Shown: positions 1 to 9,497 of the stretch, in pieces
Layout: each line of letters starts with the position of its first letter
Numbering within the stretch: position 1 is the first letter of the stretch
NCBI RefSeq assembly: GCF_006970865.1
Contig: NZ_CP035503.1
Coordinates: 1,315,001 to 1,379,000 of the forward strand
Length of the DNA: 64,000 nt
Source: Rhodoferax sediminis
GTDB lineage: Bacteria; Pseudomonadota; Gammaproteobacteria; Burkholderiales; Burkholderiaceae_C
Reading direction: 5' to 3'
The notes under the pieces: model-generated
The model's input: the letters and a program-made list of their open reading frames with translations, nothing else
The model's database searches: none
What the model was told of the DNA's origin: nothing
Made by a program: the position numbers and the translations under genes

Positions 1-2
1 CC

Positions 3-188
3 AATTTTATGTTGGTGCGGCATCCACGTCGTGACGCCGCGCTGCTGGCCGCCGCGCTGCGTGAGCGCGGTATCCTGGTGCGGCACTTCAAGCTGCCGCG
101 CGTGGCGCAGTACCTGCGCATCAGTGTTGGCACGCCGCAGCAATGCGAGGCGCTGGTGCAGGCGCTGGGCGAGATCTTGGCGGCCTGA
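3..188 (+). CDS. HisC-like aminotransferase, C-terminal fragment (cut by window start)
   Basis: The first 61 readable codons end at a TGA. They encode the C-terminal end of a fold-type I PLP aminotransferase, with the stretches [11 protein letters not shown] and YLRISVGTP. These match the end of histidinol-phosphate aminotransferase (step 7 of histidine synthesis; swaps amino groups between histidinol phosphate and 2-oxoglutarate). The PLP-binding lysine and most of the protein lie outside the window, so HisC rather than a related aminotransferase is an inference. It converges on rsgA, whose stop is 2 bp away. Confidence 0.7.
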   Translation, partial: NFMLVRHPRRDAALLAAALRERGILVRHFKLPRVAQYLRISVGTPQQCEALVQALGEILAA

Positions 189-190
189 GC

Positions 191-1138
191 TCAGTACTTC
201 GACTGGCTCAGTTCGGCAAACAGGTCACTATATATTTTATAGCGCCTCTCGCTGACTCCATCAGGGCTAGCGGTTGATTTTACCGCGGCGATCACGCCGC
301 AACCCGGTTCGTGCAGATGCGTGCAGTTGTAAAACTTGCAGTTCGCCACCAGCGGTTTGAGGTCCGGCATGAACGCGGCCAGGTGCATGGCGTCGATGTG
401 GTGCAAGCCGAATTCCTGGAAGCCGGGGGAGTCGATCAAGGCAGTGGTTCTGGCCTCGTCAACCCAGTACCAGGTCGTGCTGGTGGTGGTGTGCTTGCCC
501 GAACTGAGCGCCTGGGAAATCTCGCCGGTGAGCGCCGCCGCGCCGGGCACCAGCAGGTTGATGAGCGTGCTCTTGCCCGCGCCCGAGGGGCCGAGCACCA
601 GCGTGGTCTTGCCCTTGAGGTGGTCGAGCAGTGTTGACGTCGCCGCCTGTGCCGGGGGTTGGCTTGAGCCCGCCAAAGCCCTGGGCTTGAGCGCCAGCGG
701 CAGCACGTTGTAGCCCATGCGCCGGTAGGGCGCGAGGCGGCTCCAGGTGCGCTCGAAGGGCTCCTTCAAATCGCTCTTGTTCAGCGCGATCAGGGGCGTG
801 ATGCGCTCGGCCTCGGCGGCGATCAGCGCACGCGACAACTGGCTCTCGGAGAACTCCGGCTCGGCCGCGATCAGGATCAGGACCTGGTCCAGGTTGGCGG
901 CGAAGGACTTGGTGCGGATTTCGTCCTGGCGATAAAACAGGTTGCGCCGCTCCTCGATCTTTTCGATCGTGCCTTCGTCCTGCGAGGCCTGCCAAAGCAC
1001 CCGATCGCCCACCACGGCCTGGCTTTTCTTGCCGCGCGGATGGCAGATCAGGCGCCGGCCGTCGGGCGTTTCCACCAAAAAATGCCGGCCATGGCCGGCG
1101 ACCACCAGTCCGCTGTGGGGCGCCGCGGCGTCGCTCAA
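191..1138 (-). CDS. rsgA: Ribosome small-subunit-dependent GTPase A
   Basis: 315 aa, a normal length for RsgA/YjeQ, the GTPase that tests late-stage 30S subunits in the cytoplasm. The GTPase motifs are circularly permuted, which is diagnostic: NKSD (about 120-123) comes before the P-loop GPSGAGKS (183-190) and DSPG (236-239). An OB-fold is expected in residues 1-75. The C-terminal zinc knuckle is visible as C267, C272, H274 and C280. The start overlaps the stop of the upstream dehydratase gene by 4 nt, so the two are probably translationally coupled. The three genes from 2774 down to 191 look like one minus-strand operon. Confidence 0.96.
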   Translation of the reverse strand: MSDAAAPHSGLVVAGHGRHFLVETPDGRRLICHPRGKKSQAVVGDRVLWQASQDEGTIEKIEERRNLFYRQDEIRTKSFAANLDQVLILIAAEPEFSESQLSRALIAAEAERITPLIALNKSDLKEPFERTWSRLAPYRRMGYNVLPLALKPRALAGSSQPPAQAATSTLLDHLKGKTTLVLGPSGAGKSTLINLLVPGAAALTGEISQALSSGKHTTTSTTWYWVDEARTTALIDSPGFQEFGLHHIDAMHLAAFMPDLKPLVANCKFYNCTHLHEPGCGVIAAVKSTASPDGVSERRYKIYSDLFAELSQSKY

Positions 1139-1494
1139 GGCGAGGCCTTGGCGGCCGGCGCGCCCAAGAGCGCGTCGATCTGCGCCGCGCAGTCGAAGTC
1201 GGTCACCGAGATGCCGCCCACGTCGTGCGTGTTGAAGCGCACCACGCAGCGGTTGTAATGCACCGACAGATCGGGGTGATGGTCCTGCGCGTTGGCGATG
1301 AAGGCCACGGCGTTCACGAACGAGATGGTCTCGTAGTAATTGGCAAAGGTGTAGGTCTTCTCGATCGCCACGGCCGCGCCGTCGCCGCTGAGCTTCCAGC
1401 CTTCCAATGCGGCCAGGCGGGCTATTATTTCCGTAGCGCTCAGTGCGCGCCGGGTCTGGGCGCTCCAGTCTTTCTTTGTCAACATTGTGCTCAT
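1135..1494 (-). CDS. Pterin-4a-carbinolamine dehydratase
   Basis: 119 aa. The family dehydrates 4a-hydroxytetrahydrobiopterin formed by aromatic amino-acid hydroxylases. The active-site stretch [10 protein letters not shown] (71-80) and the following THDVGGIS (89-96) are typical. No phenylalanine hydroxylase gene is nearby, so its partner is not shown here. Both ends overlap neighbours by 4 nt (M48 protease upstream, rsgA downstream), indicating an operon. Translation might also start at Met4. Confidence 0.92.
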   Translation of the reverse strand: MSTMLTKKDWSAQTRRALSATEIIARLAALEGWKLSGDGAAVAIEKTYTFANYYETISFVNAVAFIANAQDHHPDLSVHYNRCVVRFNTHDVGGISVTDFDCAAQIDALLGAPAAKASP

Positions 1495-2774
1495 GCAGTG
1501 ACTCCAGGGGTCATCCGCGCCAGGCGTTCGGACGCGGGCGGGTGGGAATAGTAGAACTTCACGAACAGGGGATCGGGGGTCAGCGTGGAGGCGTTGTCTT
1601 CATAGAGCTTGAGCAGGGCCGCCGACAGGTCCTGGCCGCTGGTCTGGGCCACGGCATAGGCGTCGGCCTCGAACTCGTGCTTGCGCGAGAGTTGTGCAAA
1701 CAACGGGGAGACAAAGATGGAGAACACCGGCGCCGCCAACGCGAACAGCAGCAGCGCCAAGGCGTCGTTGGGCGCAGCCATGTTGGGGCTCACGCCCAGG
1801 CCGGTGTAGAACCAGACGCGCGTGGAGAGCCAGCCCAGCAGCGCAAAGCCGGCCAGGCTGAGGGCAAACATGCCGACGATCCGCTTGATGATGTGCTTGT
1901 GCTTGAAGTGGCCCAGCTCGTGCGCCAGCACCGCGTCCACCTCGCCGGGCGAGAGCTTGGCCAGCAGCGTGTCGTAAAACACCACGCGCTTGGAGGCGCC
2001 GAAGCCGGTGAAGTAGGCATTGGCGTGCGCGCTGCGTTTGCTGCCGTCCATCACGAACAGGCCCTTGGCGGCAAAGCCGCAACGCTGCATCAGCGTGGTG
2101 ACGCGGTTCTTCAGGGTCTCGTCTTCGAGCGGCTTGAATTTGTTGAACAGCGGCGCAATGAAGGTCGGGTAAATCACGAGCAGCAACAGGTTGAAGCCCA
2201 TCCAGACGGCCCAGGCCACCAGCCACCACGACGTCCACCAGGGGCTGCTTGGGAGCGCACCCATCAGCCACAGGATCAGCGCGACGATCGGCAGGCCGAT
2301 GACGGCGCCGAGCAGCGTCGATTTCGCCAGATCGGCCAGCCATAGGCCCAGCGTCATCTTGTTGAAACCATAACGCTGCTCGATCACAAAGGTCTGGTAC
2401 AACGCGCTCGGCAACTCGATCAGGCCGCCGATCAGCGCGAAGGCCGCCAGCAGCGCCAACTGCTGCAGCATGCCGCCGCCCAGCCACGACAGCAACGCCT
2501 GGTTCAGCGCCTGCAGCCCGCCCAGCAGTGTCCAGCCCAGCAACACCGCGATCCCAAAGGCCAGCTCCAGCAGGCCGAAGCGCGCCTTGGTCACGGTGTA
2601 GTCGGCGGCCTTTTGATGGGCGGCCAGTGTGACTGTCCTGGAAAAGGCGGCAGGCACGCTATCGCGGTGCTGTGCCACATGGCGGATCTGGCGTGAAGCC
2701 AGCCAGAATTTCACCAGCAGGCCGGCGACCAGCGCGACGGCAAAGACCAGCGTCAAAAGAAGTGAGGAAGACAT
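1491..2774 (-). CDS. M48 family membrane metalloprotease (Ste24/CAAX protease-like)
   Basis: 427 aa from the ATG at 2774. That start is chosen because it is followed directly by a hydrophobic segment ([19 protein letters not shown]) and because a longer reading would run back into the oligoribonuclease gene. Several membrane helices lie in residues 1-210. The zinc site HELGH is at about 285-289 and the third-ligand motif EFEAD at about 367-371. Family knowledge: Ste24-type integral membrane zinc proteases. A bacterial substrate cannot be named. It is the first gene of the minus-strand trio with the dehydratase and rsgA. Confidence 0.9.
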   Translation of the reverse strand: MSSSLLLTLVFAVALVAGLLVKFWLASRQIRHVAQHRDSVPAAFSRTVTLAAHQKAADYTVTKARFGLLELAFGIAVLLGWTLLGGLQALNQALLSWLGGGMLQQLALLAAFALIGGLIELPSALYQTFVIEQRYGFNKMTLGLWLADLAKSTLLGAVIGLPIVALILWLMGALPSSPWWTSWWLVAWAVWMGFNLLLLVIYPTFIAPLFNKFKPLEDETLKNRVTTLMQRCGFAAKGLFVMDGSKRSAHANAYFTGFGASKRVVFYDTLLAKLSPGEVDAVLAHELGHFKHKHIIKRIVGMFALSLAGFALLGWLSTRVWFYTGLGVSPNMAAPNDALALLLFALAAPVFSIFVSPLFAQLSRKHEFEADAYAVAQTSGQDLSAALLKLYEDNASTLTPDPLFVKFYYSHPPASERLARMTPGVTA

Positions 2775-2832
2775 GAATCGGAGTTTAGGCGTATTTCCGG
2801 CCGCTCTCGCCGCTTGGGCGACAATCCCCGGC

Positions 2833-3414
2833 ATGTCTGAAGCTATCCCTGAAACAACGCCCTCCTTGCCCAAATCCGATCAAAACCTGGTTTGGCTCGA
2901 CTGCGAGATGACCGGCCTGGATCCGGAAGTCGAGCGTCTGATCGAAATTGCGGTGGTCGTGACCGGCCCGAATCTCACGCCACGCATTGAAGGCCCGGTG
3001 CTGGTCATTCACCAGAGCGACGAGCAGCTGGCCAAGATGGACAAGTGGAACCAGAACACCCACGGCCGCAGCGGCCTGATCGACAAGGTGAAAGCCTCCA
3101 CGCTGGGGGAGGCCGAGGCCGAGAAAAAAATCCTCGAATTCCTCGCCAAATACGTGCCCAAGGGCAACGCGCCCATGTGCGGCAACACCATCAGCCAGGA
3201 CCGGCGCTTTCTGGTGAAGTACATGCCCAAACTGGAGGCGTTCTTCCACTACCGCAGCATCGACGTCAGTACCCTGAAAGAACTGGCCAAACGCTGGCGG
3301 CCCGAGGTCTACAGCGCGTTCAAGAAGCAGCAAAAACACACGGCACTCGCCGATGTGCACGAATCGATCGACGAACTGGCGCACTACCGCGAACATTTCC
3401 TGAAGATGTCTTGA
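2833..3414 (+). CDS. orn: Oligoribonuclease
   Basis: 193 aa, the normal length for Orn, the DEDD-family 3'-5' exonuclease that degrades very short RNAs such as pGpG to mononucleotides. ExoI motif DCEMTGLD is at 23-30, and the C-terminal [14 protein letters not shown] carries the ExoIII His and Asp. The ATG at 2833 is preferred over upstream in-frame ATGs because it gives the family length. The gene is divergent from the M48 protease, with about 58 bp between starts. Confidence 0.95.
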   Translation: MSEAIPETTPSLPKSDQNLVWLDCEMTGLDPEVERLIEIAVVVTGPNLTPRIEGPVLVIHQSDEQLAKMDKWNQNTHGRSGLIDKVKASTLGEAEAEKKILEFLAKYVPKGNAPMCGNTISQDRRFLVKYMPKLEAFFHYRSIDVSTLKELAKRWRPEVYSAFKKQQKHTALADVHESIDELAHYREHFLKMS

Positions 3415-3445
3415 CGGGGTGGGATTAGGTAAAAACCCGAATTCA

Positions 3446-3454
3446 TGCGATAAT
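3446..3454 (+). promoter_or_regulatory. Candidate extended -10 promoter for the DEAD-box helicase
   Basis: TGCGATAAT has the TG-n extension plus a -10-like GATAAT, with no convincing -35 at 17 bp. A start near 3461 would give a transcript leader of about 190 nt. The site was judged by eye only. Confidence 0.35.
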
Positions 3455-3507
3455 TCAAAGCTGAGCTGCAAACAGCAGCCCTTTTGCACATCTCCCTTCA
3501 CTCACAC

Positions 3508-3636
3508 GGCCCGGCAATACGGGCCAACTCAAGTCCAGCAGCGCCTTTGCTGTGGCCAGCATGACTGGCACTGAGCTTCGTTTGATGGTTGATGTTTTTT
3601 AACCATTGACGGAGTCCCCGCAGACCTTGCGGGACT
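3508..3636 (+). promoter_or_regulatory. Structured 5' leader of the helicase gene (three hairpins)
   Basis: Three inverted repeats lie in series in the gap between orn and the helicase: GGCCCG/CGGGCC around 3508-3525, GCCAG/CTGGC around 3555-3569, and AGTCCC.GCA/TTGCGGGACT at 3613-3636. The last sits about 17 nt before the start codon and could affect translation initiation. Leader control is common for cold-inducible RNA helicases, but nothing here proves it. Confidence 0.4.
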
Positions 3637-3652
3637 TTCGTGTGAGTACACC

Positions 3653-5539
3653 ATGACTGACGCTTTTGACGCGACAGGCGATTTTTCGCTTGCCGAAACT
3701 TTTTCTACCGATTCTTCCACCGACACTTTTCAGGCGGAGCCCTTTGCGCCGTCCGCCGCCGAGTTTGCCGAACCGGCCGAGGTGCTGACGCAAGACGTCG
3801 CCGAACCGGTCCCCGCAGTTCCCAACGGTTTTGTGAAGCTGGGCCTGGCGCCCGAGCTGCTGCGCGCCGTGGAAGGTCTGGGCTTTACCCAGCCGACGAC
3901 GGTACAGCTGCAAACCATTCCGCTGGCCATGCAGGGCGAGGCGCAGGGCAATGAGGCCGCGCGTTTCATCGACCTGATGGTCTCCAGCCAGACCGGCAGC
4001 GGCAAGACCGCCGCCTTCCTGTTGCCCGTGCTGCACACCTTGCTGAAACAGCAGGCGCAGGCCGAAGCCGACGAGCGTGCCGCGTTTGAGCGCGCCGTGG
4101 CCGATGCCGCCGCCAAGGGCGAAGCGCCCCCGAAGCGCGGCAAGCGCAAGGACCCGACCAACCCGCGCAACTTCAAGGCGACCGCGCCCGGCGCGCTGGT
4201 GCTGTGCCCGACCCGCGAACTGGCCCAGCAGGTGGCGCACGACGCCATTGAATTGGTCAAGCACTGCCGCGGCCTGCGCATTGCCAACGTGGTGGGCGGC
4301 ATGCCCTATCAGTTGCAAATTGCCAAGCTGCAAAACGCCAACCTCGTGGTGGCCACGCCCGGCCGTCTGCTGGACCTGCAACGCTCGATGCAGATCAAGC
4401 TGGACCAGGTGCAGTTTCTGGTGGTCGACGAGGCCGACCGCATGCTCGACCTCGGCTTTGCCGACGATCTGGCGGAAGTCAACCAACTCACCATCGAGCG
4501 CAAGCAGACCATGATGTTCAGCGCCACGCTGGCGCCGCGCATCCAGCAACTGGCCCAGCGCGTGATGCGCGAGCCGCAGCGCCTGCAGATCGACAGCCCG
4601 CAGGAAAAGCACCAGAACATCAAGCAGATGCTGTTCTGGGCCGACAACGCCCAGCACAAGCGCAAGCTGCTCGACCACTGGCTGCGCGACACCACGATCA
4701 ACCAGGCGATTGTGTTTGCCAGCACCCAGATCGAGTGCGACGGCCTGGCGAACGACCTGCAGCAGGACGGTTTTTCCGCCGTAGCGCTGCATGGCGCCCT
4801 GAATCAGGGCCTGCGCAACCGGCGCCTGATGGCGCTGCGCGAAGGCCATGTGCAAATCCTGGTGGCCACCGATGTGGCCGCACGCGGCATTGACGTGCCG
4901 ACCATCAGCCACGTGTTCAACTTCGGCCTGCCGATGAAGGCCGAGGACTACACCCACCGCATCGGCCGCACCGGCCGCGCCGGCCGCGATGGTATTGCCG
5001 TGACGTTTGCCGAGTTCCGCGACCGCCGCAAGATTTTCGATATCGAGAGCTACACCCGCCAGCAGTTCAAGGCCGAGACGATTCCGGGCCTGGAGCCTCA
5101 GCAGCGCTTTCCCGATGCGCGTCCGCGCAGCAATTTTGGCGGCCGTGACAGCGACCGCGGTGGGCGCGACAACCATTCGCGGGACCGCAAGTTCGGCCCC
5201 GCGCGCGGTGCTGACCGCGGTGGTTTTGGTGACAAAAGCGCCCGTGGCCCTTTCAATGCGGGCGCAGGCAGCTATCAAAACAATAGTAACGGCGGTTTTG
5301 GCCAGGGCAACGAGCGCCGCGATGGGCCGCCGCGCGAGGGTTTCAGCTACGAGCGCAAGGGCGGCTTCAACGACCGCTTTGCCGGCGCCGGCCGCAGCGA
5401 AGGCGCGGCCCCGCGCGGCGACTTTGCCGCCCGCAAGCCCGCGTTCGGTAAACCCATGTCGGTCAGGCCCGGCAATGGCGGCAAGGTTTTTGTGCCGCGC
5501 GATGCCCACAAGCGTCCCGCCAAGCCGGTCCGCGACTGA
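3653..5539 (+). CDS. DEAD-box ATP-dependent RNA helicase (RhlE/SrmB type)
   Basis: 628 aa. Motif I SQTGSGKT is at 112-119, PTREL near 186-190, ATPGR near 234-238, DEAD at 259-262, followed by SAT and HRIGRTGRAGR. It remodels RNA in the cytoplasm, in ribosome assembly or cold response in related proteins. Two oddities are visible. An acidic/Ala-rich then Lys-rich insert of about 50 residues (about 130-180) lies between motifs I and Ia. A long Gly/Arg/Asp-rich tail (about 465-628) with RGG-like repeats should bind RNA. The N-terminal 55 residues are acidic and low-complexity. A strong terminator follows. Confidence 0.93.
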   Translation: MTDAFDATGDFSLAETFSTDSSTDTFQAEPFAPSAAEFAEPAEVLTQDVAEPVPAVPNGFVKLGLAPELLRAVEGLGFTQPTTVQLQTIPLAMQGEAQGNEAARFIDLMVSSQTGSGKTAAFLLPVLHTLLKQQAQAEADERAAFERAVADAAAKGEAPPKRGKRKDPTNPRNFKATAPGALVLCPTRELAQQVAHDAIELVKHCRGLRIANVVGGMPYQLQIAKLQNANLVVATPGRLLDLQRSMQIKLDQVQFLVVDEADRMLDLGFADDLAEVNQLTIERKQTMMFSATLAPRIQQLAQRVMREPQRLQIDSPQEKHQNIKQMLFWADNAQHKRKLLDHWLRDTTINQAIVFASTQIECDGLANDLQQDGFSAVALHGALNQGLRNRRLMALREGHVQILVATDVAARGIDVPTISHVFNFGLPMKAEDYTHRIGRTGRAGRDGIAVTFAEFRDRRKIFDIESYTRQQFKAETIPGLEPQQRFPDARPRSNFGGRDSDRGGRDNHSRDRKFGPARGADRGGFGDKSARGPFNAGAGSYQNNSNGGFGQGNERRDGPPREGFSYERKGGFNDRFAGAGRSEGAAPRGDFAARKPAFGKPMSVRPGNGGKVFVPRDAHKRPAKPVRD

Positions 5540-5560
5540 TCCAGTACCGCTCTGAATCAA

Positions 5561-5594
5561 AAGCCTGCAAGTCTTGCGACTTGCAGGCTTTTTT
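5561..5594 (+). terminator. Rho-independent terminator after the helicase gene
   Basis: A perfect 13-bp stem (AAGCCTGCAAGTC / GACTTGCAGGCTT) with a 4-nt TTGC loop is followed by a T run. It lies 21 bp after the helicase stop. It may also serve the convergent permease gene, which ends at 5633, because the opposite strand also has a short T-rich flank. Confidence 0.9.
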
Positions 5595-5632
5595 CATGAG
5601 GCGGGGTTTTACTGCGTTGATGGTCAGGCGGC

Positions 5633-6796
5633 TTACCCATGCAGCAGGGCGTACCCCACGATGCTCGCGATTCCCAGAAAGGGCAGGGAATAGGCGTGAA
5701 AGCTCAGCCAGGCCCGGCGATCGCCCACCATGCGCAGGGCAATCAGGTTCGCCAGCGAGCCGACCATGACGCCAAAGCCTCCGATGTTCACGCCGTAGGC
5801 GATGACCCGCCAGTCGTGCGAGTATTCGGCCAGGGCAATGGCCGCCGGCACGTTGCTGATGATCTGCGAGACGCCGACGCCGGCCCAGAACAGGTGCTGC
5901 GGCTGCACCAGATCCAGCCGGCCCATCCAGCCATGCACCAGACTTTGCCCCGCCAGCAGGCGCAGATCGACAAACATCAGAATGAACACGAGCAGCAGGC
6001 CCCAGTCGATTTGCAGCAGCACGCGCCGGCGCACCATGAGAAAGATCAGCGTCAGCGCGGCGAGCGCCCACGGCGCCTGGTGCAGATCGGTGAGCAGCAG
6101 AAAAGGCACGTACAGCGCCAGCGAGACGCCGAGCAGGGTGCGGTCCAGCGGCTGTTCATTTTCCTGAAGATCTACATGCATGGGCCGGGCCGGAAATGAC
6201 GCGACGGTCAGCGCCAGCAGCAGGACCATCAGCACGGCGACCAGCGGCAGCATGTGGGCCACGAAATGTCCGAACGAGCTGCCCGACAGCTGCCATAAGA
6301 ACAGGTTCTGCGGATTGCCGATGGGCGTGAGCGCCGAGCCCGCGTTGACCGCCAGCGCCTCGAACACGACCAGCCGCGTGGCCGGCAGCCGGGCGATGCG
6401 GCACACGCCCAGCGTCAGCGGCACCACCACGAACAGCGCGACGTCGTTGGTCAAGAGCGTGGACAGCGCCGCCGCCGCCAGCACCAGGCACAGCGCCGCG
6501 GAGCGCTGCGTGTTCACGCGCGCGATGGCCCAGCGGCCCAGGCGGTGCAGCGCGCCACTGTTTTCCACACCCTTGGTGAGCAGCAACAGACCCGTCAGCG
6601 CCGCCATGGTGGGCCAGTCGACCAGCGAAGGGTAGGTCGCGATCTGCCCGGGCGCCATCGCCGTCGGCACAGCCAGCACCGCCAGCAGCGTGAGGAAGAA
6701 GGCATCCTTGCCCAGGGTGCGCGCCAGCTGCGGCAGGAACTGCGCCGCCGTGACCAGCGGCCCGGTCACGTGCGCCTTGCGCGGCTTGCCGTCCAC
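5633..6796 (-). CDS. SLC13/ArsB-NhaD-type inner-membrane anion permease
   Basis: 387 aa with about ten hydrophobic segments. Motifs typical of the ion-transporter superfamily are visible: LLTNDVALFVVVPLTL in the first half with the paired NAGSALTPIGNPQNL, and SNVPAAIALAEY in the second half. These NxGxxxTPxGNP and SNxPA elements occur in ArsB, NhaD and divalent-anion permeases. The substrate (arsenite, Na+/H+ or dicarboxylate) cannot be told apart by eye. No ars regulator or reductase is adjacent. The gene is 20 bp downstream of the methyltransferase gene and may be co-transcribed. Confidence 0.82.
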   Translation of the reverse strand: MDGKPRKAHVTGPLVTAAQFLPQLARTLGKDAFFLTLLAVLAVPTAMAPGQIATYPSLVDWPTMAALTGLLLLTKGVENSGALHRLGRWAIARVNTQRSAALCLVLAAAALSTLLTNDVALFVVVPLTLGVCRIARLPATRLVVFEALAVNAGSALTPIGNPQNLFLWQLSGSSFGHFVAHMLPLVAVLMVLLLALTVASFPARPMHVDLQENEQPLDRTLLGVSLALYVPFLLLTDLHQAPWALAALTLIFLMVRRRVLLQIDWGLLLVFILMFVDLRLLAGQSLVHGWMGRLDLVQPQHLFWAGVGVSQIISNVPAAIALAEYSHDWRVIAYGVNIGGFGVMVGSLANLIALRMVGDRRAWLSFHAYSLPFLGIASIVGYALLHG

Positions 6797-6816
6797 GGTG
6801 CTGCCTGGCGCACCGG

Positions 6817-7683
6817 TCAGGGTTTGACGAACTTCAGGACGAACTCGTCCTTGGGCTGCGGTGGCTCGGGCGTATTCCTGTCGCGCGGGTCGGCCGGGTT
6901 GCGCAGGAAATCACCTTCTGCGAGGAGCCTGAACCCAGCGGCTTCGACCTCCCGACGCAGGAAGGCTTCCTCGATGCGGTGCAGCGTGCCCGACTCCGAG
7001 ATGCCGGTGCCGGGCCGGCCCGCGTGGTCGGCAATGACATACAGGCCCCCGGGCTTGAGCGCGGCGAACACGGCGCGGTTCACGCGCGCGCGGTCCACCC
7101 CCATGTGGCCGAAGTCGTGGTAGTTGAACATCAGGGTCACGAGGTCGAGCCCGTTCGATGCCACTTCGGGGGGCACCGGGTCTTCAAAGGGCCGCGCGAT
7201 GGGGATGATGTTGCGGGTCGCCGGATTTTGGGCGCGCTCGGCCAGGGTCAAAGGCGCTGTTGACGTCATTGGCATCACGGGGCCTGACACGCCTTCGCGG
7301 GCCATGGGTTGGGCGCGGGCGGGATCGCGCGGCGCGTTTTGCCCGTACACGCGCCCGGTGGGTCCGACGGCGCGCGCAATCAGTTCGGTGGTGTAGCCGC
7401 GTGCCGCGCTCAGGTCCAGCGCCACCATGCCCGGGCGCACGCCGATGAAGGCCAGCATCTGCGCCGGTTTGCGGCGCAGGTCGTTGGTGCGGTCCGCCGC
7501 GCTGCGATCCGGACTGGCCACGATCGCGGCAATCTGCGCGCTGGACAGCGTGGCGCCGGCAGGTGGCAAAGGCGGTGCGGTCGTGCAGGCGCCGAGCAGC
7601 AGTGCCATGCTTGCCAGCAAACCCGGCAGCACCGTGGTCCGCCGCGGTTTGATGGTGACTAAAGTCTCGAGGAGTGAACGCAT
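6817..7683 (-). CDS. Predicted methyltransferase, lipoprotein type (COG4798-like)
   Basis: 288 aa from the ATG at 7683, chosen because it puts a signal peptide ending in a lipobox (LLGAC) near the N-terminus. The domain after about residue 60 reads like a class I SAM-dependent methyltransferase: RPGMVALDLSAARGYTTELIA, then DLVTLMFNYHDFGHMG and LKPGGLYVIADHAG. A lipid-anchored methyltransferase-like protein is characteristic of this predicted family, whose substrate is unknown to me. The SAM-binding glycine motif is weak (DLSAARG), so activity is uncertain. Confidence 0.75.
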   Translation of the reverse strand: MRSLLETLVTIKPRRTTVLPGLLASMALLLGACTTAPPLPPAGATLSSAQIAAIVASPDRSAADRTNDLRRKPAQMLAFIGVRPGMVALDLSAARGYTTELIARAVGPTGRVYGQNAPRDPARAQPMAREGVSGPVMPMTSTAPLTLAERAQNPATRNIIPIARPFEDPVPPEVASNGLDLVTLMFNYHDFGHMGVDRARVNRAVFAALKPGGLYVIADHAGRPGTGISESGTLHRIEEAFLRREVEAAGFRLLAEGDFLRNPADPRDRNTPEPPQPKDEFVLKFVKP

Positions 7684-7781
7684 GCTGTGGCCCGGGTTGG
7701 TTGTGTGGGAATGACTATACGAGCTTGCATCGGCCGCGAGGTGCCGCGTGATGCGTCGCAGGTGCTTCGCCATCCGTTACG

Positions 7782-9182
7782 TCAGGCGGTCGCCGCAGCC
7801 CGCCCCACGCGCAGCGAACTGAAGGCACCCGCCACCGCCGCGAAGCAGGCCGCCAGCGCCAGTGCAATCACCGGGCCGCGCCCATTGTGGGCATTCTCGA
7901 TACTGAAAATAATGGACAGCAGCACCGCGCCCAGCGTCTGGCCGGTGAGCCGCGCCGTGCCCAGCATGCCGCTGGCGCCACCTGAACGGTGCGTGGGCGC
8001 CGTCGTCACGATGGTGTGGTTGTTGGGCGACTGGAACATGCCAAAGCCGATGCCGCACAGCACCATGCGCCAGGCAATGGCGGCGTTGTCCGGCTGGGCC
8101 GGCAGCGCCGCCATCAAGCCCAGCCCGATCGCCATGATGGCCATGCCGATGCCGCCGAGCAGGCCGTCCGGGTAGCGGCCGATCAGGCGGCCCACAATGG
8201 GCGCTACGACCACGATGGCCAGCGGCCAGGCGGTGATCAACAGGCCCGCTTGCAGCGGCGTGCGGCCGTAGCTGTCGAGCAGCAGGAACGGCAGCGCGAT
8301 GTAGGCCAGCATCTGCGCCGCAAAGGCGCCCACCGAGGAACACATCGACAGCGCGAACACGGGAATGCGCAGCAGGTCCAGCGGAAACAGCGGCAGCGGC
8401 TGCGTCCACTGGCGGCGTATATAGACCAGACCGACCAGCAGGCCGCCCGCCAGCAGGGCCACGCCTGTGCCCATGCTGGCGGGTGTCGCAGACGATCCGC
8501 TGTGCGCGCCCAGCGCATCGACCCCAAGCACCACCAGGCTGAACATCAGCGCATTGAGCAGCACGTCGAGCCATGACAGCCGCACGCCGGCCGGTGCCGC
8601 CACGGCGTTCTGCGGCAGGGCGCGCAGGCCCAGCCACAGCACGGCCACGCCCAGCGGCAGGTTGAAGACAAACAGCCAGGGCCAGGACGCCACCGACAGG
8701 ATGCCGGCGGCGATTGAAGGCCCGGCCACCGCGGCTGTGGCCACCACCAGCGAATTGATTGCCACGCCGCGCCCGAGCATGCGCCGTGGGTAAATCAGGC
8801 GCAATAGCGCTGAGTTGACCGACATGATGCCGGCCGCACCCAGCCCCTGGATGGCGCGCGCCCCGGCCAGCATCGGCAGCGAATTGGACAGCGCGCAGAC
8901 GAGCGAGGCCGCCGTGAACAGCACCAGCCCGCCCAGGTACACGCGCCGGTAGCCAATCAGGTCGCCCAGCGTTGCACAAGGCAGTAGCAGGCCGAGCGTG
9001 GCCACCTGGTAGGCGTTGACAACCCAGACGGCCTGCGAGGCGCTGGCGTGCAGGTCGCGCGCGATACCGGGCAACGCCAGGTTGACGATGGTGCCGTCGA
9101 GCACGGACAGCGCAATGCCGAGAATGATGACCGCCATGGCGTGGTAACGCGCCGGCGTGGGCAAACCGTCTTGAACGAGCAT
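7782..9182 (-). CDS. MFS multidrug exporter, DHA2 (EmrB/QacA) family
   Basis: 466 aa, with strongly hydrophobic segments throughout. The N-terminal LDGTIVNLALPGIARDL is the family's motif D1-like stretch, followed by GDLIGYRRVYLGGL (motif A) and GARAIQGLGAAGIM (motif C region). The family exports drugs or biocides by proton antiport across the inner membrane. No EmrA-type adaptor or regulator is adjacent, so it probably works alone. A GC-rich repetitive C-terminus ends at RAAATA. Confidence 0.88.
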   Translation of the reverse strand: MLVQDGLPTPARYHAMAVIILGIALSVLDGTIVNLALPGIARDLHASASQAVWVVNAYQVATLGLLLPCATLGDLIGYRRVYLGGLVLFTAASLVCALSNSLPMLAGARAIQGLGAAGIMSVNSALLRLIYPRRMLGRGVAINSLVVATAAVAGPSIAAGILSVASWPWLFVFNLPLGVAVLWLGLRALPQNAVAAPAGVRLSWLDVLLNALMFSLVVLGVDALGAHSGSSATPASMGTGVALLAGGLLVGLVYIRRQWTQPLPLFPLDLLRIPVFALSMCSSVGAFAAQMLAYIALPFLLLDSYGRTPLQAGLLITAWPLAIVVVAPIVGRLIGRYPDGLLGGIGMAIMAIGLGLMAALPAQPDNAAIAWRMVLCGIGFGMFQSPNNHTIVTTAPTHRSGGASGMLGTARLTGQTLGAVLLSIIFSIENAHNGRGPVIALALAACFAAVAGAFSSLRVGRAAATA

Positions 9183-9270
9183 GAATGTTTTGTGCGGGAG
9201 GACGCTGCGTGCGCCGCGCCTTGAGAGTAGAAAAGGCTGTCAGCGAGCATTATCGCCAACAGTCCTGTCA

Positions 9271-9300
9271 CAAGTGGCGGGTTCTGAGAGATTTGATCTT
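9271..9300. repeat. Degenerate att-like copy of the tRNA-Lys 3' end (copy A)
   Basis: The 30 bp starting CAAGTGGCGGGTTCTGAGAG match the direct repeats at 16691 and 22277 except for a few substitutions. The inner 15 bp GGGTTCTGAGAGATT are identical. Similarity fades after about 9300, within the T-arm part. It lies just past the MFS gene and next to an IS remnant, where the accessory region begins. Confidence 0.6.
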
Positions 9301-9340
9301 CCATCTGGAATCCGTACCCCATAGCGGAGTTTATGAGTGG

Positions 9341-9497
9341 GCTTGCCTTGGCGCTGCGCCTTGACCCAGTTGAACGGCGTCTGCGCAACCATGCCCAATG
9401 TGCGCGCCGCCGCCGCGATGCTCTGGCCGCCCTCGACCAGCCGCATCGCCTCCTGCTTGAATTCGAGCGTGTAGCGCGGTCTCATCATCTTCGTCAT
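9341..9497 (-). pseudogene. Truncated IS3-family transposase OrfA
   Basis: Reading from the ATG at 9497 (good RBS GGAG just upstream), the protein has RYTLEFKQEAMRLVEGG and SIAAAARTLGM, the helix-turn-helix N-terminus of IS3-family OrfA. Similarity stops after about 50 residues (KAQRQGK), where the frame runs into the att-like copy A region. No OrfB or terminal repeats were seen, so this is an inactive remnant. Confidence 0.7.

Noticed and set aside
1443..2345. 300-codon plus-strand frame over the M48 protease
   Set aside because: Gln/Arg/His-rich shadow; the minus strand encodes a protease with HELGH and EFEAD motifs.
3599..5560. Long open frame (653 codons) antisense to the DEAD-box helicase
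   Set aside because: It is an artefact of GC-rich codon bias: no motifs, no start signal, and the sense strand encodes an unmistakable helicase.
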